A stretch of 58,112 nt of DNA from Lachnospiraceae bacterium (GTDB lineage Bacteria > Bacillota > Clostridia > Lachnospirales > Lachnospiraceae): the NCBI GenBank assembly GCA_017437065.1, contig JAFSBX010000042.1, positions 1-58,112 of the forward strand, given 5' to 3'. Of the stretch, positions 51,571 through 58,112 are shown one piece after another. How positions within the stretch are numbered: the first letter of the stretch is position 1; each line of letters begins with the position of its first letter. Under the pieces are notes generated by a model, which was not told the DNA's origin, ran no database searches, and was given only the letters and a program-made list of their open reading frames with translations. Both the position numbers and the translations under genes were made by a program.

Positions 51571-53370
51571 CTACATTTGCATTGCACGCATCTGATAAAA
51601 GATGCCTTTTTTCGCCATAAGTTCTTCGTAGGTTCCGAATTCTGCTACACCGCCATTTTCAATGACGGCAATTTTATCGGCATCCCGGATGGTAGACAGT
51701 CTGTGTGCCACAATCAGAGTGGTACGGTCTTTGGTCAAATTGCGCGTAGCTTCCTGAATCTGTTTTTCAGAAATGGTATCCAGTGCAGAGGTTGCCTCAT
51801 CCAGAATTAAAATTTTCGGGTTACGGACAAAAGCTCTGGCGATGGAAATCCGCTGACGCTGACCGCCGGAAAGATTTCCGCCATGTTCCTGAATTCTGGT
51901 ATCTAAGCCTTCGGGAAGGCTGTCAATCATTTCCTTTAAGTTAGAAGCAATCAGAACTTCCTGTAAGGCTTCTTCTGAAATGTTATCCAGTCCGTAAGTA
52001 ATGTTTTCACGGATGGTGCCGGAAAACAGAATGGAGGTTTGCGGCACTACGGAAATATGCTTACGGTAGCTATGTAAATTTAAAGTATTGATATTGTTTC
52101 CGTCAATAAGAACTTCTCCGCTTAATGCTTTGGAAAATCCAATAACCATGTTCAGAATGGTAGATTTTCCGGCACCGGATGGACCGACAAATGCAATGGT
52201 TTCACTGGGATTTATGCGGAAGTTTATGTGAGAAAGAATCGGAGGTTCGTTTTTGGAATAAGAGAAAGAAACATCTCTGAATTCAATCTCACCATGTACA
52301 TTTTTAATTTTTTTCTTTTTGTGATTATCTTCTATGTCTTCGGCAGTCAGAACGTCTCCGATGGAATTTACGGATTCCAGTCCTTTTGCCACGATGGGAA
52401 TCAGGCTGATGATATTGGAAACGTTAGCTACAATAGAAGAAAAGTAAGTCTGGTATAAAACTACATCACCTACGGAAATTTTTCCCTTAGAAGCAAGATA
52501 GCCTGTAAATCCTAAACAGATAACCTGAAATACCTGAAAAGTTACCCAGCTGATAGAGGAAAAATAGGTTTGAACCATGTCCAGTTGTAGTCCTTTTTGA
52601 GCCACCTGCTTTAATTGTGTCTGTATTTTAGAAGTTTCTCTTTTTTCTAAGGCATGGGCTCTTGTAACAGGAATCATTTCTACCATTTCCATGACCTGAA
52701 CGGAGGTTTCTTCCATTTCATGACGGAATTCGGAATTGTAGCGTTTAATCTTTCCCTTGAAAAATACCATAATCAGTACGGCAAGCGGAATCGTGGCACC
52801 AAAAAAGAGAAATACGGTTACATCTTTTATGATAACAATACCTAAAGCTACAACCACGTTTAATATGATGGAAAGCATGGAAATAAATATTTGTGAGGAA
52901 AGAGTTTCAATCTGTTCCACGTCACGCATAATTTTGGATTGTAACCGCCCGGATTCTATTTCTTTGTGATAAGAAATAGAAAGTTGCTGCAATTTGCGTA
53001 CAAGCGCACTTCGGAGGTCTTTTTCCACGTTTCGTATCGTTTTTGCATAAAGCCATGTATGAATATAATTTGTCAACACATTCTGCAACACCATAATAGT
53101 CATAAATAAAACATTTCCGATAATAATTAAGGTTGATTGACTATTGGGCGATGTAGCTGCATTAATAATATTTGAGGTGGCAATTGGAAGTATCCATACC
53201 GGAGAGTGCTTGCAAACAAAAAATACAATGGACCAGAACAGCTCCATATAATGTCCCTTATATAAAAGAACCAGTGTTTTTAAGCTGTGGTTTTTGTTAT
53301 GTTTGAATAATTCGGTATAATCGTTAGTAGAGTTTTCCCGTTCAATTGCCTGTTCATATTTGTCTTTCAT
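51571..53370 (-). CDS. ABC exporter (fused permease and ATPase)
   Basis: 599-aa half-transporter with a type I exporter fold. Six membrane helices (about 45-325) with a long SISYHKEIESGRLQSKI coupling region, then an ATPase domain (about 355-599): Walker A GPSGAGKST, Q-loop VVPQTSILF, signature LSGGQRQ, Walker B ILILDEATSALD, and H-loop AHRLST. It probably works as a homodimer. Its start overlaps the end of the GH113-like gene by 17 bases (53354-53370), so the two are translationally coupled. Substrate unknown; exporter architecture argues against sugar uptake. Confidence 0.93.
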   Translation of the reverse strand: MKDKYEQAIERENSTNDYTELFKHNKNHSLKTLVLLYKGHYMELFWSIVFFVCKHSPVWILPIATSNIINAATSPNSQSTLIIIGNVLFMTIMVLQNVLTNYIHTWLYAKTIRNVEKDLRSALVRKLQQLSISYHKEIESGRLQSKIMRDVEQIETLSSQIFISMLSIILNVVVALGIVIIKDVTVFLFFGATIPLAVLIMVFFKGKIKRYNSEFRHEMEETSVQVMEMVEMIPVTRAHALEKRETSKIQTQLKQVAQKGLQLDMVQTYFSSISWVTFQVFQVICLGFTGYLASKGKISVGDVVLYQTYFSSIVANVSNIISLIPIVAKGLESVNSIGDVLTAEDIEDNHKKKKIKNVHGEIEFRDVSFSYSKNEPPILSHINFRINPSETIAFVGPSGAGKSTILNMVIGFSKALSGEVLIDGNNINTLNLHSYRKHISVVPQTSILFSGTIRENITYGLDNISEEALQEVLIASNLKEMIDSLPEGLDTRIQEHGGNLSGGQRQRISIARAFVRNPKILILDEATSALDTISEKQIQEATRNLTKDRTTLIVAHRLSTIRDADKIAVIENGGVAEFGTYEELMAKKGIFYQMRAMQM

Positions 53371-54298
53371 TAGAGTATACCTCTTTCACTACTTTTTCAG
53401 CAGGTTTTCCAAAAAGTTCATAATCACCTTTCTGAGAAGCGCGATTTAAGGAATAGAGTTTATCTGTCCAGGACCAAAGGGCAAAGCCGCTTACCCAGTC
53501 GCGTTTAGCACATGCTTCAAATGCTGCTTTGTACCATTCTGCCTGTCCGTCTAAATCAACATTACCGCGGATAGTCCAGTCATTGGGAACATATTTGGAA
53601 CCTTCTACAGACATACAGCCTGCTTCTGCAAAAAAGAAAGGTTTATTGTATTTTTTTACAACGGCTTCAATGCGGTTCAGCTGATTTTCCCAGTCATTAA
53701 TAGGATAGTAACCGCTGGAGGAAATCACATCCACGCAATCCCACCATTTTACATTATGTTCCTGGTATTTATCGGTATTATAGGAAACCAGACCTTTGAA
53801 GTCTTTGCGGATTTCTGCAATTACTTGTCTCCATTCACTTTCCCTGCGTTCTGCCATAACCATTTCACAACCGGCAATGTGCATTTCACATCCCGTTTCC
53901 TGAGAAATTTTTGCATAATGATTCTGAAAATCCATATAAGAGGAAAACCAGTTTCCCCATTTCGGTTCACATGGAACATCTTCATCGAAGAAATTAATAT
54001 GTGCACGCCATGTGCCGTTTTTACAGTTGACCGTAGGTTTTAATGCTACACGAAGTCCCAGTTCCTGCGCATAAGCAATCATACCTTTCAGCTCATCATC
54101 TGTCATGGTTGCTTCAGAAGTATAACAAATCTCTTCTGATTGAGGAGTGTCCTGTAATCCGTTTGGGACAAGAATTATAAAATTAGCATTTGTATTTTCT
54201 TTCATTGTTTTTAAGCTTTGTTTTGCATGCTCTTGAGAAAGATGTCCTGCTGCTGTAAAAGGTGCAAATGTAATACCGCAAATGTATGGTAAATTCAT
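53354..54298 (-). CDS. Glycoside hydrolase family 113-like (beta-mannanase type) enzyme
   Basis: 314 aa from ATG at 54298 (AAAGGAG six bases upstream; an ORF start at 54322 is not used). TIM-barrel pattern: ICGITFAPF, LRVALKPTVN (strand 3), IAGCEMVMAERRESEWRQVI (acid/base Glu), VDVISSSGYYP, FFFAEAGCMS (nucleophile Glu) and GFALWSWTDK, as in GH113 beta-mannanases. No signal peptide, so it acts on short oligomers inside the cell. It overlaps an ABC exporter gene and diverges from an AraC regulator. The GH113 assignment is by pattern. Confidence 0.75.
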   Translation of the reverse strand: MNLPYICGITFAPFTAAGHLSQEHAKQSLKTMKENTNANFIILVPNGLQDTPQSEEICYTSEATMTDDELKGMIAYAQELGLRVALKPTVNCKNGTWRAHINFFDEDVPCEPKWGNWFSSYMDFQNHYAKISQETGCEMHIAGCEMVMAERRESEWRQVIAEIRKDFKGLVSYNTDKYQEHNVKWWDCVDVISSSGYYPINDWENQLNRIEAVVKKYNKPFFFAEAGCMSVEGSKYVPNDWTIRGNVDLDGQAEWYKAAFEACAKRDWVSGFALWSWTDKLYSLNRASQKGDYELFGKPAEKVVKEVYSNERQI

Positions 54299-54334
54299 AA
54301 AAATCTCCTTTCGTATGTACAATAACCGAAAATT

Positions 54335-54348
54335 TACTTTGAAAAGTA
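54335..54348. promoter_or_regulatory. Perfect palindrome between GH113-like and araC genes
   Basis: TACTTTGAAAAGTA is a perfect 14-base palindrome in the 186-base divergent interval, next to the start of the GH113-like message. It may be a regulator site. A TATAAT-like -10 (54421) faces the araC gene. Confidence 0.4.
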
Positions 54349-54484
54349 TGTTATTGCATAATCGTGGCTGTTGTTTAGTTTCTTTGTGAGTTTACTATAG
54401 CATTTTATAAAAATAGCAGATATAATAAAGTATCATGAAAATTGTAAAAAACTATTTTTGTTTAGGGAAGCAGGGGAAGAGGTT

Positions 54485-55375
54485 ATGAATTCTTTATTTG
54501 AATATACGGACAAACTGAATGCTCCTTATGAATGTTTTGTGTTTGATACAAGTGTGGAACAATTTCCGGTACAGCCTCACTGGCATTATTTTATGGAAAT
54601 TATATATATGATTGAGGGCACTGCGATTATGAACTGTGATGAACAGACTTTTGTAGTGGAGCAGGGGGATATGATATTGTTTTTGCCACACCAGATTCAT
54701 TCGATTTATGCGGTGGCGAATATTTCCTTAAAATACTATGTATTGAAATTCGACATGGGTCAGCTTTCGTTTGCAACAAAGGGAATGGGAGGGGAAATTC
54801 ATTTTCCATCTTTGTTTCGGGCAGCAAAAGGAAATCCGGAGGCGGTACTTATGTTTCGGGCAGAGGAAATGAAAAATTTCCCGGCGGAACAGATTTTTGA
54901 ATGTGGATGCATGGAAATGCAGAGGCAGGATTATGGTTATCGGATGATGATGAAATCTTATATCAGCACGTTGCTTACATTTGTTTTACGGTGTTGGAGA
55001 GAAAATGGGTTTGATACCGATCAGTCGTTTGCGGAGATTTCAGAAGATGAAAATATTTATTATATTACGGAATATATTGACGGACATATTCAGGAAGCAC
55101 TGAAGGTAGAAGATTTGGCAAAGTTGTGTAATATGAGTTATTCTTATTTTGCAAAAACTTTCCGGGAATTGTACGGACAGTCATGTAAAAAGTATATTGA
55201 ATTTGTACGTTTGTGTAAGGCGGAGGATATGCTGAATTTTACGAATCAGGATTTAAGTTATATCAGTCAGGAGACAGGTTTTTCGGATTGCAGTCATTTT
55301 ATAAAAGCATTTAAAGAGAAGCATGGAGTGACACCCAGGAAGTATAGAGAACGGAAAAATGCAGAAAAATCGTGA
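54485..55375 (+). CDS. AraC family regulator with cupin sensor domain
   Basis: 296 aa from ATG at 54485 (GGGGAAGAGG upstream; a TTG at 54458 also in frame). The N-terminal cupin (PHWHYFMEIIYMIEG, GDMILFLPHQIH) binds a small ligand, probably a sugar. C-terminal AraC helix-turn-helices: VEDLAKLCNMSYSYFAKTFRE and YISQETGFSDCSHFIKAFKEKHGVTPRKYRE. It faces the GH113-like/ABC exporter gene pair and is the likely regulator of it. Distinct from the AraC at 14139, which lacks a cupin. Confidence 0.92.
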   Translation: MNSLFEYTDKLNAPYECFVFDTSVEQFPVQPHWHYFMEIIYMIEGTAIMNCDEQTFVVEQGDMILFLPHQIHSIYAVANISLKYYVLKFDMGQLSFATKGMGGEIHFPSLFRAAKGNPEAVLMFRAEEMKNFPAEQIFECGCMEMQRQDYGYRMMMKSYISTLLTFVLRCWRENGFDTDQSFAEISEDENIYYITEYIDGHIQEALKVEDLAKLCNMSYSYFAKTFRELYGQSCKKYIEFVRLCKAEDMLNFTNQDLSYISQETGFSDCSHFIKAFKEKHGVTPRKYRERKNAEKS

Positions 55376-55497
55376 AATAAAATGTTCTGTTATGGGAATT
55401 TGGTACTAAGTATTTTGCATAATACTGTCGATATATGAAGTAAGAGTCAAAATAATTTGATGGAACGGATTACATTTATAGTCAAGGAGGACAAATC

Positions 55498-56205
55498 ATG
55501 AGTAGAATCGAAGGATACAATGTTTATCAGAGCAGTTATTATGAAAATGCTACAAAAAGCAAAAAAGCAAAAGATACAGCAAAAGAGGATAAAACAGAAA
55601 AAATTGATAAGCGCAGTCAGGTGCAGCTAAGTGACAGAGCAAAAAAACTGTTAGAGGAGCTGAAAAAGACATATGGAAATATGGATTTTATGGTGGCCGA
55701 TTATGACAGTGAAGAGGAAGCAGCAAAGTATCTGTCAAGAGGAACAAAAGAATATAGTGTATTGATTGAGCCGGAGCTGTTAGAGGAAATGGCGGCAGAT
55801 AAAGAAACAAAAGAAAAATATCTAGGTATTTTGGATGATGCTACCGGAAAACTGGCAGATATGAAGTCAAAGCTTGGTGATAAAGCAGATGAAGTTACAC
55901 ATTTGGGGGTAACCATTGGAAAAGATGGCACAGTATCTTTCTTTGCTGAGCTTGAAAAGATGACAGAAAAGCAGAAAGAGCGGATTGAAAAATCAAGAGA
56001 AGAGAAAAAAGACGGGAAAGCTGCAGCAGAGAAATTAAAAGACGAGAAAAAGGACGATAAGACTTTATCGGAGAGAACAAAGAAAACAAGAGTACAGGCA
56101 TCTACTGTAGAAGAACTTCTTGAGAAAATTCAAAATGTGGATTGGAGTCAGATTAAGTCTGAGGGGATTCAGGGAAGCGGAAGCAGATTTGATTGTACGA
56201 TTTAA
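55498..56205 (+). CDS. DUF6033 family protein
   Basis: 235-aa soluble protein with AGGAGG upstream. The central block VQLSDRAKKLLEELKKTYGNMDFMVADYDSEEEAAKYL ... KEYSVLIEPELLEEMAADKE is characteristic of DUF6033, widespread in Lachnospiraceae. A charged, Lys/Glu-rich coiled-coil region (about 150-205) precedes a short end EELLEKIQNVDWSQI. The QLSDRAKKLL stretch resembles the first helix of FlgM-like proteins, a weak hint only. No signal peptide. Function unknown. It has its own terminator. Confidence 0.8.
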   Translation: MSRIEGYNVYQSSYYENATKSKKAKDTAKEDKTEKIDKRSQVQLSDRAKKLLEELKKTYGNMDFMVADYDSEEEAAKYLSRGTKEYSVLIEPELLEEMAADKETKEKYLGILDDATGKLADMKSKLGDKADEVTHLGVTIGKDGTVSFFAELEKMTEKQKERIEKSREEKKDGKAAAEKLKDEKKDDKTLSERTKKTRVQASTVEELLEKIQNVDWSQIKSEGIQGSGSRFDCTI

Positions 56206-56256
56206 AAGAGGCGTCGCTCCGGCTAAAAAATTTTAGTCGGGCGGTGCTCTCTTTTT
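56206..56256 (+). terminator. Intrinsic terminator after the DUF6033 gene
   Basis: Long imperfect stem from AAGAGGCGTCGCTCCGGCTAAAA to TTTTAGTCGGGCGGTGCTCTC, followed by T5. Confidence 0.75.
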
Positions 56257-56274
56257 ATGTAATTGGAATAAAAG

Positions 56275-57279
56275 TTATTTTGCATTCGTTTTTCTGTATT
56301 GAAGAAGAATTCCGATGCACATTAACACAATACCTGTTGACAAGCTGGCAATCAAAATACAGACAGAAACATTGGCATTGTTAGTCGGATAAGTCCAGTT
56401 GGAGAAATCGGCATTCAATATGGAAGATTCTGCTTTTCCGTAAAGAATTAATTCTACAATGCTGTTAATAAGTGATGTAAAAAGTCCGACAATACAACTG
56501 CTTATTCCGGCGCGTATGAAAGGATGAACCTTTAAATAGCGGATAACGAGGAATACGAACCAGGGAATCAGGACGCAATAGCTTGTGATTTCCAGAGCGA
56601 TACGCCAGTACCCCGGAGTCATAGTGTGAAATCCGCATACAATAATAATTGCATAGAGCCATACAGTGTCCCAAAGCATAACTAAAAGCCCTTTATGGTT
56701 TGTCAAAACATTCGGTAAAGGAATGTGATAAACTACATATGGCATGAGGAAAAGTGACAGTCCGAATATGGTGGGTACGACTGCCAGAAAAAACCAGTTT
56801 CCATGTACATAAATACAAATCACTGCAAGCAGTAATACTAAAGAACCCGTAAATCCTCCAATGGTACATATACCGGCATGTTTCGCAGGTGCCATAAGAG
56901 GGACAACGCTAAGGGATGCCACTAAAAGCAGGGAAGCAAGTACGATAAAAAACCAGTCCAGTGCGTGACCGATAGCCAGATTACAAATCAGGCAGACAAT
57001 GACAGGAATCATAAGAATGCCCGCAGTACATAAACCGATAGTAAAGGTACGTCGTTTTTCCTGTTTTAAGTGTGCTTCTAATACATTATTCTTTTCCAGA
57101 GTTAAATGGTCATCCAAATAGGTATTTTTTAATTGATTCAAAATGTCTTTGCAGGACGGACATTCCTCCAAATGTTCTTCCACCATGGATTTACTGGCAT
57201 CACTGCAAATGCTGTCCTGATAAAGGGGTAGTAAATCCTGTATGATGTCACAATTATATTTTTTTTCAGATTTATTCAT
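56275..57279 (-). CDS. Zinc-finger anti-sigma factor, multi-pass membrane protein
   Basis: 334 aa. The N-terminal cytoplasmic zinc-binding anti-sigma domain has CDIIQDLLPLYQD and the HLEECPSC (H-x3-C-x2-C) motif. Then a helix, and about eight hydrophobic segments (from residue 78 to the end). Its start overlaps the sigma gene by 8 bases, the standard ECF sigma/anti-sigma order. It holds the ECF sigma factor at the membrane until a signal frees it. The membrane part is longer than in simple one-helix anti-sigmas and resembles no transporter I know. Confidence 0.88.
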   Translation of the reverse strand: MNKSEKKYNCDIIQDLLPLYQDSICSDASKSMVEEHLEECPSCKDILNQLKNTYLDDHLTLEKNNVLEAHLKQEKRRTFTIGLCTAGILMIPVIVCLICNLAIGHALDWFFIVLASLLLVASLSVVPLMAPAKHAGICTIGGFTGSLVLLLAVICIYVHGNWFFLAVVPTIFGLSLFLMPYVVYHIPLPNVLTNHKGLLVMLWDTVWLYAIIIVCGFHTMTPGYWRIALEITSYCVLIPWFVFLVIRYLKVHPFIRAGISSCIVGLFTSLINSIVELILYGKAESSILNADFSNWTYPTNNANVSVCILIASLSTGIVLMCIGILLQYRKTNAK

Positions 57280-57754
57280 GTGTTTTCATCCTTTCTTGAA
57301 TTTTTAAGCGGGCGCGGTGGTATGTTACGCGAGCCCAATTTTCTGTTTTTCCGAATATTTGTCCAATTTTTTGAAAAGACAGTTCTCCGAATATGCGTAG
57401 CTGAAATACTTCCTTATAAGGTTCTTCCATAGTATGTAAAATCTGATGAATTTGAAGAGTCAGACTTTCGTCTTCTAACATTTGCTCTACATTGGTTTCG
57501 GCTGGTAGTTCTTCAGGCATTTCCTTGAATCTGGACTGTTTTCGGAATACGTCCATGCAGGTATTTTTCGCAATGGCGCAGAGCCATGTGAATTCGCTTG
57601 ACTTTCCTTTATATGATGTTGGTGATTTTAATGCTTTAAAAAATACTTCCTGTGTAATTTCTTCTGCTAAATGCGTGTTTTTAATGAGAGTCATTACATA
57701 AGAATAAATTTCCATATAATAGGTGTTGTACAACTTGTCAAAGTCCATGGACAT
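57272..57754 (-). CDS. ECF-type RNA polymerase sigma factor
   Basis: 160 aa from ATG at 57754, chosen over GTG 57760 and ATG 57748 because GGGAGG lies five bases upstream. Sigma2 (YMEIYSYVMTLIKNTHLAEEITQEVFFKAL ... WLCAIAKNTCMDVFRKQ) and sigma4 (EPYKEVFQLRIFGELSFQKIGQIFGKTENWARVTYHRARLKIQE) are complete. It directs polymerase to a small regulon. A promoter of ECF type (TGTAAC/CGTCTA) lies just upstream, implying it turns on its own operon. Confidence 0.95.
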   Translation of the reverse strand: MSMDFDKLYNTYYMEIYSYVMTLIKNTHLAEEITQEVFFKALKSPTSYKGKSSEFTWLCAIAKNTCMDVFRKQSRFKEMPEELPAETNVEQMLEDESLTLQIHQILHTMEEPYKEVFQLRIFGELSFQKIGQIFGKTENWARVTYHRARLKIQERMKTHE

Positions 57755-57779
57755 ATTCACCTCCCTTCGTTGACACTGA

Positions 57780-57808
57780 TTAGACGGTGCAATTTATATT
57801 TCGTTACA
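57780..57808 (-). promoter_or_regulatory. ECF-type promoter of the sigma/anti-sigma operon
   Basis: On the minus strand TGTAAC (57803-57808), a 16-base spacer and CGTCTA(A) (57786-57780). AAC at -35 and CGTC at -10 are the hallmark of promoters read by ECF sigma factors. No housekeeping promoter is obvious at the same place. Confidence 0.7.
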
Positions 57809-57911
57809 AAATATTTTAAAATTTTTAAGTAAAAATAAAATATGTACCGTTTGTTCTCCGTATTTTATAAGCAAATGGAATCATAGCATTATATTTATAG
57901 GATTTCAAGAA

Positions 57912-58112
57912 ATGGAGATAGGGGCGGAAGGAAAATTAATTTGGAAAATAAAAAGCTATTATGAAAAAAGGCTCTTGCAGGAGCAAAATGACAGTGATAT
58001 ACTGACAATATCAGAAAGCGTTCGCTTTCTAATTGTTATCTATGAATTTCGTTTTGGCAAATCTGCCAATGCTTTCAGCAAATTTTTAGAAATAATTGAG
58101 AAACCAAGGAAA
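57912..58112 (+). CDS. Unrecognised protein, N-terminal part (3' end outside window)
   Basis: Frame open from ATG 57912 to the last base, 67 codons: MEIGAEGKLIWKIKSYYEK..., then SESVRFLIVIYEFRFGKSANAF and FLEIIEKPRK. No good ribosome site precedes the ATG, so the start is uncertain, or the frame may be a remnant. I do not recognise a family. The frame has ordinary coding-like composition with no stop, while the other frames here are broken. Confidence 0.4.
   Translation, partial: MEIGAEGKLIWKIKSYYEKRLLQEQNDSDILTISESVRFLIVIYEFRFGKSANAFSKFLEIIEKPRK

Overview
The window reads as a chromosomal segment of a gut-type Lachnospiraceae (Clostridia, Bacillota). Support comes from the low GC, the strong GGAGG-type ribosome sites before almost every gene, and families common in that group (DUF6033, CD3324-type, C_GCAxxG_C_C, holin-like toxin, Clostridia-type GH2/GH3 enzymes). 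The genus cannot be fixed from sequence reading alone. No rRNA, tRNA, CRISPR array, IS element or prophage was seen.

Layout. 1-1.7 kb: 5' part of an Rpn-type PD-(D/E)XK gene cut by the window edge, then purC. 1.9-10.3 kb: a complete glucuronate catabolic operon made of a GH2 enzyme (probable beta-glucuronidase), uxuA, uxuB, KDPG aldolase, kdgK and uxaC. Together they take a glucuronide to pyruvate and glyceraldehyde-3-phosphate. 10.4-10.7 kb: a probable type I toxin-antitoxin module, a 38-aa holin-like peptide with a convergent antisense RNA. 10.8-14.1 kb: a MarR-controlled operon with two ArsA/Get3-like ATPases separated by a small protein. 14.1-19.7 kb: AraC regulator, GPH-family symporter, HAD hydrolase and NagZ-like GH3 enzyme, with a 21-bp phased direct repeat between the regulator and the transporter.

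19.7-25.9 kb is an accessory and decaying region: a DUF4143-type ATPase remnant, an AAA/PD-(D/E)XK gene, a membrane protein, TetR next to an internally deleted SDR gene, a Pr6Pr-like membrane protein, then arsR, C_GCAxxG_C_C, an internally deleted ArsP permease and arsC. 26-32 kb: MrfA-like and UvrD-like helicases, an SdpI-like membrane protein and an XRE regulator.

32.4-38.1 kb is the most interesting system. An exported FG-GAP-like protein, an OmpR-type response regulator, its histidine kinase and a membrane-anchored exported protein are followed by six exact 11-bp phased GATR repeats. These overlap the left arm of a terminator and precede a fused N-acetylmuramoyl-L-alanine amidase/polysaccharide deacetylase. 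It looks like a self-contained envelope-sensing circuit with its own effector enzyme.

38.2-44.6 kb: MATE pump, a YodB-like HxlR regulator with operator-like repeats shared with the pump promoter, two tandem radical SAM paralogues, a CD3324-type protein, a methyltransferase and a GNAT. 44.7-50.8 kb: a 2001-aa secreted repeat protein. 51-58 kb: an orphan YvyF-like zinc-ribbon protein, a GH113-like enzyme overlapping an ABC exporter gene, an AraC regulator, a DUF6033 protein, an ECF sigma/anti-sigma pair with a recognisable ECF-type promoter, and the start of an unrecognised gene cut by the window end.
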